From SKLM01 sp964390305 (lineage in GTDB: Bacteria > Chloroflexota > Anaerolineae > B4-G1), in the NCBI GenBank assembly GCA_964390305.1, contig CAYMHT010000055.1, forward strand, positions 1-16,658: DNA of 16,658 nt, written 5' to 3'. A program made the translations under genes and the position numbers. Of the stretch, positions 6,998-14,421 are shown in pieces. The notes below the pieces were generated by a model. It searched no databases, was not told the DNA's origin, and saw only the letters and a list, made by a program, of their open reading frames with translations. The stretch's first letter is position 1; every line of letters begins with the position of its first letter.

Positions 6998-7027
6998 AAG
7001 GCCGCTGCCGAAATTGGCAGCGGCCTT
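6998..7027 (+). terminator. rho-independent terminator after fmdB
   Basis: AAGGCCGCTGCC (6998-7009) and GGCAGCGGCCTT (7016-7027) make a perfect 12-bp stem with a GAAATT loop, followed by TGCTTT. It lies 38 nt past the fmdB stop codon and should separate the spt/fmdB transcripts from the chelatase gene. Confidence 0.85.
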
Positions 7028-7084
7028 TGCTTTCCCGTGCTGCCCGCTGGCATCGGTGAACGCCGACTCGGTTCGGACAGAGAA

Positions 7085-7131
7085 GGCAGGGCTGGGCCAT
7101 CGACAGCAGGTCGACGACTGGAGACCCTGCC
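7085..7131. repeat. nested inverted repeat upstream of the chelatase promoter
   Basis: An outer pair GGCAGGG (7085-7091) / CCCTGCC (7125-7131) encloses an inner pair TCGAC (7100-7104) / GTCGA (7110-7114). It lies upstream of the predicted -35, so it would be transcribed only by readthrough or from another promoter. A protein-binding dyad is possible. No function can be assigned. Confidence 0.3.
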
Positions 7132-7165
7132 CCGGCGCCACCTCACAGCCTGGGCCGTTGAAAGG

Positions 7166-7194
7166 TTTCGGCCTGGTGAAGACTGCGGTATAAT
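7166..7194 (+). promoter_or_regulatory. promoter of the AAA+/VWA chelatase gene
   Basis: TTTCGG (7166-7171), 17-bp spacer, perfect TATAAT (7189-7194). The -35 is poor. Start expected near 7201, leader about 82 nt. Confidence 0.55.
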
Positions 7195-7282
7195 GTGCAG
7201 CCCTGGGGCAGAGTAGAGAAGTATGTTCGGGCAGGCACGTTGGGTCAGCGGACCACGTTGGTGATCTGAGCCGGAGCTGGTT

Positions 7283-9346
7283 ATGCCATCCACATTCCCA
7301 TTCACCGCCATCGTCGGACAGGATCGCATGCGACACGCGTTGATATTGAACGCGATCCACCCTCAGATCGGAGGTGTGCTTATTCGCGGTGAGCGCGGCA
7401 CGGCCAAGTCGACGGCCGCTCGCGCACTGGCAGCGCTGCTCCCCGAGATCGAGGTGGTGAGCGACTGCCCCTTCGGCTGCGATCCCGATCGCCCTCGTAC
7501 GTGGTGCACGCGCTGTCTCGAGCGCGTCGAGAATGGTGAGGAGTTGCCGCGGGGACGCCGCCGCACCCGCTTCGTGGATCTGCCGGTCAGCGCAACCGAG
7601 GATCGCGTCGTGGGCACGCTGGACATCGAGCGCGCCATTCAGGAGGGGGAACGGCACTTCGAACCAGGCGTTCTCGCCGCGGCCAATCGCGGCGTCCTCT
7701 ACGTAGACGAGGTCAATCTGCTGGATGATCACGTCGTCGACCTGCTGCTCGACGCGGCAGCGATGGCGGTCAACGTGGTAGAGCGAGAGGGTATCTCCTT
7801 CAGCCACCCGGCCCGTTTCATCCTCGTCGGTACGATGAACCCGGAGGAAGGCGATCTGCGTCCACAGCTTCTAGACCGCTTCGCGCTGTGTGTGGACATC
7901 CAGGGCATCCGTGACCCTCGCGCTCGGATGTTGATCATGGAGCGCAACCTGGCATACGAATCCGATCCGGAGGGCTTCTATGAGGAATGGGGCCCGAAAG
8001 AGCAGGCGCTATCCGATGAGATCGCGCGGGCGCGCCAGCTGTTGCCGCAGGTGCAGCACACACGATCCGACCTGGGGACCATCGCAACGCTGATGGGCGA
8101 GCTAGGCGTCGATGGTCACCGCCCTGACCTGGTGGTACTCAAGGCAGCCCGGGCGCATGCTGCATTTGCCGGTCGCACGCACTTGACCGAGAAGGACATC
8201 CTGCTGGCTGCAGAGCTGGCCCTCCCGCACCGCCTGAAACGCCATCCCCTGGAGGAGGCAGAGTTCACGTCTGAGGATCTGTCAGAGCGGCTGAGCGAAG
8301 CCCGCGCGCAGAATGCGTCGAGAAACGAGGACGAGAACGACGTCGAGCCGCTTGAGACCGTAGATAAAAAAAAAGAGACAGGCACACCCGACGCTGACGA
8401 CGATTCCTCCGCCGAGCGGGTGAAACCGATGCGTAGGCCAGCCCCCCAAGAGGTCCCCCAGTGGCCCTCGGAGGGACGGTGGTGGGAGGGTGGCGAGCAG
8501 AGAGACCCGGGCGAGGCATTCACCCCCAGCCACCTGGAAACTCCCCTCGATCAGTTGACGCGCTCGAGTGGGGGTCGGCGCAGCCAGACGCGCACGAGCA
8601 GAAAGCGGGGCCGCTACATCCAGGCGCGCCCGTCCCCGGAGGACCCCAGCGATCTGGCCTTCGATGCGACGCTGCGCGCTGCCGCTCCTCATCAGAACGA
8701 ACGACAAGACGAGAACAGTCCCGCTTTCGTCCTCCGACCAGCCGACTACCAGCGCAAGGTGCGCGTCACCCGGGCCGCCAACCTGGTCCTGTTCGTCGTG
8801 GACGCCTCCTGGTCGATGGCGGTATCCGAGAGGATGGAGGCCACGAAAGGAGCAGTGCTGTCATTGCTAACCGACGCGTATCAGCGGCGTGATCGGGTGG
8901 GTCTGGTCGTCTTCCAGAAGAATGACGCGGTCGTCGTGCTTCCGCCGACGAACAGCGTGGAGCTCGCTCAGCGCGCGCTGGCCGACATCCCGGTCGGCGG
9001 CAAGACCCCTCTCTCAGCCGGTCTCCAGACCGCCTACGAGGTTATCACCCGCGAGGTGAGGCAGCACCCTGAGCTTACGCCGCTGATGGTGTTGCTCACC
9101 GACGGTGCAGGCAACGTGTCAATGACGAGACACGCCCCGCAGCAGGAGGCCTACCTCATCGCGGAGACGTTCCCCGAGGCTGAGATACGCTCAGTGGTGA
9201 TCAACATGGAGAATGAGGCTTTCGACCAGGGGCTGGCGCAGACGCTGGCCACGCACCTGGATGGGCCGTGCTACTCGCTGGCCCAGCTGAAGGCTGAGAC
9301 GCTGCTACGGACTGTCCGAGGGGAGCTGGCGGAGCGGACACCCTGA
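7283..9346 (+). CDS. AAA+/VWA fused metal chelatase ATPase (ChlI-ChlD type, putative cobaltochelatase)
   Basis: 687 aa. The N-terminal half is a ChlI/BchI-like AAA+ ATPase: Walker A GERGTAKST (36-44), a cysteine-bearing insert with CPFGC and CTRC (62-78), Walker B VLYVDE (138-143) and sensor 1 GTMNPEEGDLRPQLLDRF. An acidic, proline-rich linker (about 335-480) leads to a VWA domain with a full MIDAS: DASWS (507-511), T575 and D607. Known role of the family: I and D subunits power insertion of Mg or Co into tetrapyrroles with a large BchH/CobN subunit. No such subunit is in the window, so substrate and partner are unknown; a chaperone-like MoxR/VWA role is the alternative. GGAG (7273-7276) lies 6 nt before the ATG. 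A run of nine A (8366-8374, codons 362-364) sits in the linker; both shifted frames stop soon after. Confidence 0.88.
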   Translation: MPSTFPFTAIVGQDRMRHALILNAIHPQIGGVLIRGERGTAKSTAARALAALLPEIEVVSDCPFGCDPDRPRTWCTRCLERVENGEELPRGRRRTRFVDLPVSATEDRVVGTLDIERAIQEGERHFEPGVLAAANRGVLYVDEVNLLDDHVVDLLLDAAAMAVNVVEREGISFSHPARFILVGTMNPEEGDLRPQLLDRFALCVDIQGIRDPRARMLIMERNLAYESDPEGFYEEWGPKEQALSDEIARARQLLPQVQHTRSDLGTIATLMGELGVDGHRPDLVVLKAARAHAAFAGRTHLTEKDILLAAELALPHRLKRHPLEEAEFTSEDLSERLSEARAQNASRNEDENDVEPLETVDKKKETGTPDADDDSSAERVKPMRRPAPQEVPQWPSEGRWWEGGEQRDPGEAFTPSHLETPLDQLTRSSGGRRSQTRTSRKRGRYIQARPSPEDPSDLAFDATLRAAAPHQNERQDENSPAFVLRPADYQRKVRVTRAANLVLFVVDASWSMAVSERMEATKGAVLSLLTDAYQRRDRVGLVVFQKNDAVVVLPPTNSVELAQRALADIPVGGKTPLSAGLQTAYEVITREVRQHPELTPLMVLLTDGAGNVSMTRHAPQQEAYLIAETFPEAEIRSVVINMENEAFDQGLAQTLATHLDGPCYSLAQLKAETLLRTVRGELAERTP
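8366..8374 (+). other. A9 slippery run at the AAA+/VWA domain boundary
   Basis: Nine A encode three lysines (K362-K364) in the linker. One extra A in the transcript, or a -1 ribosomal shift on A AAA AAA, leads to TGA at 8395 and a product of 371 aa. Loss of one A leads to TGA at 8421 and 379 aa. Both would be AAA+-only proteins. Slippage at such runs is known in other bacteria, for example dnaX of Thermus; here it is inferred. Confidence 0.45.
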
Positions 9347-9400
9347 CGTGCTTCTGTTCGCACTCTGACCGGGCAAAACCTGACACCTGCCGCGCGTGCG

Positions 9401-10396
9401 TTACGGAGTAGACTCGTCCGCTTGTAAGCCGTCAGGACCTTCGCTCGATGCGGGCGACTCGGGGGCGGAGGCGGCAGGGCCACGCGTTGCCCCCCGCTGT
9501 TCTCTCGCCAGGGGGATCAACTGGTCAAAGGCCCAGTTCGCAAGCGGAACGATGAGACTGCGCAGGTAGTAGCCGATCCCCAGTACTGGGTCGGGCACGA
9601 TCGCGAATCGTCGTTTCCGAATCCCCCTGATCAAGCTCTTCGCAACGTGATCTGGGCTGTCTGGCGTGCCATCCCCGAGCATCAGCCTACGAAACCGATC
9701 GGCGATGATCTCATTGGGGCGCCTAATGTTTTCTAGTGTGGCGACGCTGGTGATTACCTTTGTCTCCAAGGGCTGGAGCTTCATCTCTCCCCTGAGCTGA
9801 GGGGTATCGGTGTCGAAGGGCAGCACGAGGGACACGCCGATGTTGTGGGGTTTCAGTTCGGCCCTCAATGCCTCCGTGAAACCACACACGGCGAACTTCG
9901 AGGCGCTGTACGCCGTGTAGCCAAACACACCATAAGTCCCCCCGACGGAGGAGATGTTGGCGATGTGACCACTTCCCTGCGCCATCATATAGGGAACAAC
10001 GGCCTTGACGGTATGGAGCGTGCCGAAGAAGTTGACGTCCATCTGCTCCCTAAACGTCGAAAGGGGGAGTTCCTCGAAGTACCCGGGATAGACCATGCCC
10101 GCGCAGTTGATCAGGATGTCGGGCGCACCGCTAGCCTCCACAATGGCTGCGATGGCGTCTTCGACCTCCTCATAGCTGGTGACGTCTGCGGAGAAGGCCC
10201 CATACCGCTGATCCTGGCTGTCTCCCTCTGCCTCGATCTCCTGGAGGGCCTGATCCAGTTTGGCCCGATCTCGGGCAATGATGTAGACGTTGGCTCCCTC
10301 CTGCGCCAGCAGCTTGGCCGTGGCCTTGCCAATGCCACTCGACCCTCCGGTAATGATGACATTCTTCCCTTTGAAGGTTGTCTTTGTGTTCCCCAT
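9401..10396 (-). CDS. SDR resembling 3-ketodihydrosphingosine reductase
   Basis: 331 aa short-chain dehydrogenase. Cofactor motif TGGSSGIG (16-23), NCAG (97-100), and the catalytic set N122, S150, Y163 and K167 in TAYSASK are all present. The regions DILINCAGMV, FGYTAYSASKFAVCGFTEAL, DTDTP and PLETKVI closely follow eukaryotic KDSR/Tsc10, and the C-terminal half has a hydrophobic stretch (about 276-294) that could touch the membrane. Known KDSR reaction: NADPH-dependent reduction of 3-ketodihydrosphingosine to sphinganine. An Spt-like synthase in the same window supports that role. The last 35 residues are a disordered Ala/Pro/Ser tail. A weak GAGGT lies about 12 nt before the ATG. I see no clear promoter in the 140 nt after csp, so readthrough from csp is likely. 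Other SDR substrates remain possible. Confidence 0.8.
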   Translation of the reverse strand: MGNTKTTFKGKNVIITGGSSGIGKATAKLLAQEGANVYIIARDRAKLDQALQEIEAEGDSQDQRYGAFSADVTSYEEVEDAIAAIVEASGAPDILINCAGMVYPGYFEELPLSTFREQMDVNFFGTLHTVKAVVPYMMAQGSGHIANISSVGGTYGVFGYTAYSASKFAVCGFTEALRAELKPHNIGVSLVLPFDTDTPQLRGEMKLQPLETKVITSVATLENIRRPNEIIADRFRRLMLGDGTPDSPDHVAKSLIRGIRKRRFAIVPDPVLGIGYYLRSLIVPLANWAFDQLIPLAREQRGATRGPAASAPESPASSEGPDGLQADESTP

Positions 10397-10536
10397 GTCG
10401 TCTGGATTACCTCGTCTCGCTTGTTCAAAACGGAGAACCGCCCGCGCCGGGCAGTCCCGAACGCGAGCGGCCCCTCTTGATTGCGCATCTTCGGTGCTAC
10501 ATATCCGAATCTGACGCGGCTAGTTAGTTGCTTCGT

Positions 10537-10764
10537 TTAGAAGCCCGTTGGTTCTCCGATAGGGACCACGTCCGTCGCTCGCAGGCCCTTGGGGCCCTCC
10601 TCGACGCTGAATTCGACCCGCTGGCCTTCATTGAGCGTCTTGAAGCCCCCGCCCTTGATCTCGGAGTAGTGAACGAACACGTCCTCGCCCTCCTCCCGCG
10701 AGATGAATCCGTAGCCCTTATCGTTGCTGAACCATTTGACGGTTCCCGTCTCTTTACCTTCCAT
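10537..10764 (-). CDS. csp: cold shock protein, CspA family
   Basis: 75 aa single OB-fold. RNP1 is KGYGFI (16-21) and RNP2 is VFVHYSEI (29-36), with the usual opening TGTVKWF preceded by four extra residues. Known role: binding of single-stranded RNA and DNA and melting of RNA structure. AGGAGG abuts the ATG directly, too close to serve it; the GGGAGA about 9 nt upstream is the better ribosome site. The predicted promoter lies far upstream, giving a leader of about 125 nt; long leaders that respond to temperature are typical of cspA-type genes. The SDR gene follows on the same strand 140 nt later with no evident terminator between them. Confidence 0.95.
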   Translation of the reverse strand: MEGKETGTVKWFSNDKGYGFISREEGEDVFVHYSEIKGGGFKTLNEGQRVEFSVEEGPKGLRATDVVPIGEPTGF

Positions 10765-10895
10765 CCTCCTGATTCTCCCTATGTAACTGATACGATTTAC
10801 GGCGGCAAGGAGAGGCGATTACGCAAACCGCCCAAGCTACGTAAGCCCGGGCAGGATGATGCATCACTACCTAACTTACCGCGTCCTATGAATCC

Positions 10896-10924
10896 ACTTT
10901 ATCACATCTCCCCGAAAACGTCAA
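10896..10924 (-). promoter_or_regulatory. candidate csp promoter with long leader
   Basis: On the minus strand, TTGACG (10924-10919), a 17-bp spacer and TAAAGT (10901-10896) with a TGA extended -10 before it. Expected start near 10889, leaving about 125 nt before the csp ATG. Confidence 0.5.
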
Positions 10925-11025
10925 GCCCCGCGGAGGAACGAACTGCCGCGTCGGACGGGTCCAGGTTGGCACCCGAGGGACTTGAAGCCCTCACGAGGTG
11001 CGCGCGCCTAAACCGAAGCAGCGGT

Positions 11026-11054
11026 TTGGCGGGGAACTGACCGTCATGTATAAT
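11026..11054 (+). promoter_or_regulatory. promoter of the GT2 gene, probably leaderless
   Basis: TTGGCG (11026-11031), 17-bp spacer, perfect TATAAT (11049-11054). The ATG begins at 11063, only 8 nt after the -10, so transcription should start at or within 1-2 nt of the start codon. No Shine-Dalgarno sequence exists in the interval. Confidence 0.7.
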
Positions 11055-11062
11055 CTTGAGCA

Positions 11063-12037
11063 ATGCGTGTTTCCGTCGTCGCGACCGTATTGAATGAGGC
11101 GAATAGCCTTCCCAGGCTGCTCGGCAGCCTGGCCGCCCAGACTCGCCAGCCGGATGAGGTGGTCATCTGCGACGGTGGGTCGGCCGATGGCACACTCGCA
11201 CTCCTGGAGGCCGAGGATCGGATTCCGCTGCGGGTCCTCCAGCGGCCGGGGGCGAATATCTCTCAGGGCAGGAACGCGGCCATCAGGGCCGCCACCGGCG
11301 ACGTGGTGGCGGTGACGGATGCAGGCGTCAGGCTGGATCCTGAATGGCTGGAGCATATCGTCGCTCCGTTTGAGGAGAGGGAGGTCGAGACCGTCGCGGG
11401 CTTCTTCCGGCCTGACCCCAGGACTCCGTTCGAGACGGCGATGGGCGCGACCGTGTTGCCCGAGCTTGGAGACGTGCACCCAGACCGGTTCCTGCCCTCG
11501 AGCCGGTCCGTCGCTTTTCGCAAGGACGCCTGGGAGACGATCGGCGGGTATCCTGAGTGGCTCGACTACTGCGAAGATCTGATCTTCGACTTCCGACTGC
11601 GAGCTCAATACGGCTCGTTCGTCTTTGCGCCGGAGGCTCTGGTTTACTTCCGCCCCCGCCCCACCCTGCGAGATTTCTCCCTCCAATATTACCGCTACGC
11701 ACGCGGTGACGGCAAGGCTGACCTATGGCGCTTGCGGCACGCCATCCGGTACCTCACCTATTTGGTCGCCGTGCCGCTCATCGCAGCTGCGGGCGCCGCG
11801 AGCAACCCGGCATGGTTAGCGCTCTATCTGATCGCGATACCAGGCATGCTGTGGGGCCCCTGGCGCCGGCTGTCGCGGATGTGGAACGGCATGCCGTTAT
11901 CCGAGAAGTTGAGGGCCGCGCTTTGGGTGCCCCTGATCCGAGTCACCGGCGACATCGCCAAGATGGTGGGGTATCCGGCCGGCCTGTGGTGGCGCTGGCA
12001 GCACCGAGGACAGATCCCCGACTGGCGCGAGTTGTGA
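11063..12037 (+). CDS. family 2 glycosyltransferase with C-terminal membrane segments
   Basis: 324 aa. GT-A fold: SVVATVLNEANSLPRLLGSL at the N-terminus, nucleotide-sugar site CDGGSADGT (36-44), TDAG (85-88) in the place of the DxD metal motif, and YCEDLIFDFRLR (169-180) with the acidic pair typical of GT2 enzymes. Two hydrophobic stretches (about 229-246 and 250-268) suggest membrane anchoring with the catalytic domain in the cytoplasm. Donor and acceptor are unknown. Its nearness to the Spt/KDSR-like genes allows a glycolipid role, but it has its own promoter and the family is broad, so this is only a suggestion. The start is set by homology and by a TATAAT 8 nt upstream; there is no ribosome site. 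Confidence 0.88.
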   Translation: MRVSVVATVLNEANSLPRLLGSLAAQTRQPDEVVICDGGSADGTLALLEAEDRIPLRVLQRPGANISQGRNAAIRAATGDVVAVTDAGVRLDPEWLEHIVAPFEEREVETVAGFFRPDPRTPFETAMGATVLPELGDVHPDRFLPSSRSVAFRKDAWETIGGYPEWLDYCEDLIFDFRLRAQYGSFVFAPEALVYFRPRPTLRDFSLQYYRYARGDGKADLWRLRHAIRYLTYLVAVPLIAAAGAASNPAWLALYLIAIPGMLWGPWRRLSRMWNGMPLSEKLRAALWVPLIRVTGDIAKMVGYPAGLWWRWQHRGQIPDWREL

Positions 12038-12470
12038 CGCCGCCTGAACCCCTCAGATTCCCCCGGTAGGGAGTCGACCGCCTCTCGTCCCCTATCTCCA
12101 ACACCACATCTCGGTGGACCTGCTGCGGCCGCTCCACGCAAGAGGCCCAAGGCCATCGCGGTGAGCGCCGGCCCACGGCCCTCATGACCCGCGATGGACA
12201 CGCGAGCTGCTTCTTTTCGTCCAGCCTGTGTCCATCCAAGGAGACGGAATGGGGTCCGCGATGCATCGTGATTGAGAAATCAAGAGGATGTGCCCCGATC
12301 AGAACATCCGGAATCTTATGTCATGCTAACGTCACTCTTATCCCATTCTAATGGGCCTACGGTATATTCATCCTAGAAAGGTGATGCACGAGGCAATCCG
12401 GAGAGTTGCCCTGCCAGGTTTGCGTCAGTGTGCTCACGTGTAATTGACTGTAGCATATCAGGAGGGAGAT
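12038..12470. other. gene-free region upstream of dnaK
   Basis: No convincing gene. It holds an inverted repeat (12193-12236), a short dyad CCCATT (12342-12347) / AATGGG (12350-12355) and a TATATT (12363-12368) that could be a -10, though no -35 fits well. I looked for the HrcA operator CIRCE (TTAGCACTC and its inverse) and the HspR operator HAIR (CTTGAGT and its inverse) and found neither; TTGAGAAATCAA (12272-12283) only loosely recalls HAIR. How the dnaK operon is switched on is not readable here. Confidence 0.5.
12193..12236. repeat. inverted repeat GATGGACAC / GTGTCCATC
   Basis: Perfect 9-bp arms at 12193-12201 and 12228-12236, separated by 26 nt. It lies about 155 nt after the glycosyltransferase stop codon. 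No T-run follows, so it is not a clear terminator; a protein site or RNA fold is possible. Confidence 0.4.
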
Positions 12471-14414
12471 ATGAGCAAGATTATCGGTATTGATCTGGGC
12501 ACGACAAACTCGGTAGCCTCTGTAATGGAGGCAGGAGAACCAACCGTGGTCCCCACCGCCGAGGGTGGGCGTCTGTGCCCATCAATTGTCGCATTCAACG
12601 AGAGCGGCGAGCGGTTGGTAGGACAGGTCGCCAAGCGGCAGGCCGTCGTCAACCCGGACAACACCGTCTTTTCTATCAAGCGACTGATGGGTCGTCGATT
12701 CGACGATCCGGAGGTTGAGAAAGCGCGCGAGGTTCTGCCCTATGAGATCGTCCAGGGGCCGTCGAATGATGCGCGTGTGTACGTCCCCGTCAAGGACAAA
12801 GAGTACACCCCCCAGGAGATCTCGGCGATGATCCTGCGCAAGCTGAAGAAGGACGTCGAGGCTTATCTCGGTGAAGAGGTGACTCGGGCCGTCATCACTG
12901 TGCCGGCCTACTTCAACGACAGCCAGCGTCAGGCCACAAAGGATGCAGGCAAGATCGCTGGCCTGGAGGTGTTGCGGATCATCAACGAGCCAACTGCCGC
13001 GAGCCTGGCCTACGGTCTGGATCGAGAGGAGGACGAGACCATTTTGGTCTTCGACCTCGGCGGGGGCACCTTCGATGTTTCGATCCTGGACGTTGGCGAG
13101 GGCGTGGTTGAGGTCCGATCCACCAGCGGCGATACATTTCTGGGTGGCGATGACTGGGATCAGCGCATCACGGACTACATCGCGGACGAGTTCAAGAAAG
13201 AGCAAGGGATCGATCTACGCCAGGATCGACAGGCATTGCAGCGCCTGAAGGAGGCGGCCGAGAAGGCAAAGATCGAGCTTTCGACGGTGCTTGAGACAGA
13301 GATCAATTTGCCCTTCGTCACCGCCGATGCCTCGGGTCCCAAGCATCTGCAGATGAAGCTCACACGAGCCAAGCTGGAGCAACTGACTGAGGACCTGGTA
13401 GAACGGTGCCGCGGGCCATTTGAGCGGGCGCTAGAGGACGCTGATCTGGCTCCGGGCGAACTGGACGAGGTCGTTTTGGTCGGTGGTGCCACGCGCATGC
13501 CGATGATCCAGCAGTTGGTACGCGACCTGACGGATGGCAAGGAGCCCCACAAGGGCGTCAACCCGGACGAGGTCGTCTCAATTGGCGCGGCCATTCAGGC
13601 CGGCGTGCTTGGCGGCGAGGTGAAGGATGTGCTGCTCCTCGACGTTACACCGCTGACGCTGGGGGTCGAGACCCTGGGCGGGGTGATGACGCCGATTATC
13701 GAGCGCAACACGACCATCCCGGTGCGGAAGAGCGAGACCTTCTCCACGGCCGAGGACGGTCAGACGGCAGTGACCATTCACGTGTTGCAGGGCGAGCGCC
13801 CCATGGCAGCCGACAATATGAGCCTCGGCCGGTTCAACCTGGAAGGCATTCCGCCCGCGCCGCGTGGCGTACCTCAGATCGAGGTGACGTTCGACATCGA
13901 TGCCGACGGCATCCTGAACGTCGGAGCAGAGGATAAGGCCACCGGCAAGGAGCAGAACGTCACCATCGAGGCGACCACCAACCTCGACGAGAGCGACGTT
14001 GACCGGATGGTCAAGGAGGCAAAGCGGCACGAGTCTGAGGACCGACGCCGCAAGGAGCTCATCGAGGCCCGTAACAAAGCGGACCAGCTTGTCTATCAGA
14101 TGGAGAAGACGCTCCGTGAACTGGGTGATCAGGTCTCCGCATCGGATCGGAACCGCATCGAGGACATTATCGAGGATCTGAAGCAGGCCAAGGAAGGCGA
14201 TGACAAGAATCGCATCGAGAGCCTGATCGACCAGCTGCAGCAGGCGAGCCAGGCCATCGGACAGGCGATGTACGCCCAGCAGCAAGCGGCGGCTGGTGGC
14301 GCCCAGGCTGGACCTGGCGCCGGGCCGCAAGCTGGCGGTGGCGCCGGCCCGCAGGCTGGTGATGGGGGAGAAGAAGACGAGGAAGTCGTCGAGGGAGAGT
14401 TCCACGAAGTGTAA
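12471..14414 (+). CDS. dnaK: molecular chaperone DnaK (Hsp70)
   Basis: 647 aa from ATG 12471, chosen because MSKIIGIDLGTTNS is the standard DnaK start and AGGAGG (12460-12465) lies 5 nt before it. The nucleotide-binding domain (about 1-365) includes the phosphate-1 motif GIDLGTTNS, the phosphate-2 motif FDLGGGTFDVS and the adenosine motif VVLVGGATRMP. The linker DVLLLDVTPLTLGVE leads to the substrate-binding domain and the helical lid. The tail is Gly/Ala/Gln rich with a doubled GAGPQAG unit and ends EEVVEGEFHEV, close to the conserved acidic DnaK terminus. Known role: ATP-driven folding with DnaJ and GrpE, both of which follow here. Co-transcription with grpE is likely but passes through a strong hairpin. 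Confidence 0.98.
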   Translation: MSKIIGIDLGTTNSVASVMEAGEPTVVPTAEGGRLCPSIVAFNESGERLVGQVAKRQAVVNPDNTVFSIKRLMGRRFDDPEVEKAREVLPYEIVQGPSNDARVYVPVKDKEYTPQEISAMILRKLKKDVEAYLGEEVTRAVITVPAYFNDSQRQATKDAGKIAGLEVLRIINEPTAASLAYGLDREEDETILVFDLGGGTFDVSILDVGEGVVEVRSTSGDTFLGGDDWDQRITDYIADEFKKEQGIDLRQDRQALQRLKEAAEKAKIELSTVLETEINLPFVTADASGPKHLQMKLTRAKLEQLTEDLVERCRGPFERALEDADLAPGELDEVVLVGGATRMPMIQQLVRDLTDGKEPHKGVNPDEVVSIGAAIQAGVLGGEVKDVLLLDVTPLTLGVETLGGVMTPIIERNTTIPVRKSETFSTAEDGQTAVTIHVLQGERPMAADNMSLGRFNLEGIPPAPRGVPQIEVTFDIDADGILNVGAEDKATGKEQNVTIEATTNLDESDVDRMVKEAKRHESEDRRRKELIEARNKADQLVYQMEKTLRELGDQVSASDRNRIEDIIEDLKQAKEGDDKNRIESLIDQLQQASQAIGQAMYAQQQAAAGGAQAGPGAGPQAGGGAGPQAGDGGEEDEEVVEGEFHEV

Positions 14415-14421
14415 AGGCAGC

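Noticed and set aside
7040..7200. Cobalamin riboswitch upstream of the putative cobaltochelatase
   Set aside because: GGAGACC followed by CTGCC (7120-7131) resembles the B12 box, but the other conserved segments such as GCCACTG and GGGAAGGCG are missing, and the stretch lies upstream of the predicted promoter.
6953..7807. 284-aa reading frame antisense to the start of the chelatase gene
   Set aside because: It overlaps the well-supported AAA+ domain and crosses the fmdB terminator and chelatase promoter; no recognisable domain.
10528..11040. 170-aa reading frame antisense to csp and running through the csp/GT2 spacer
   Set aside because: The first half mirrors csp, and the rest covers both predicted promoters without a ribosome site or family match.
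12038..12470. CIRCE or HAIR heat-shock operator before dnaK
   Set aside because: No TTAGCACTC or CTTGAGT arms with their inverse at the required spacing; TTGAGAAATCAA has the wrong spacing and length.
14316..14360. Tandem repeat in the dnaK tail encoding doubled GAGPQAG
   Set aside because: Low-complexity Gly/Ala/Gln tails are usual for DnaK C-termini; not an independent element.
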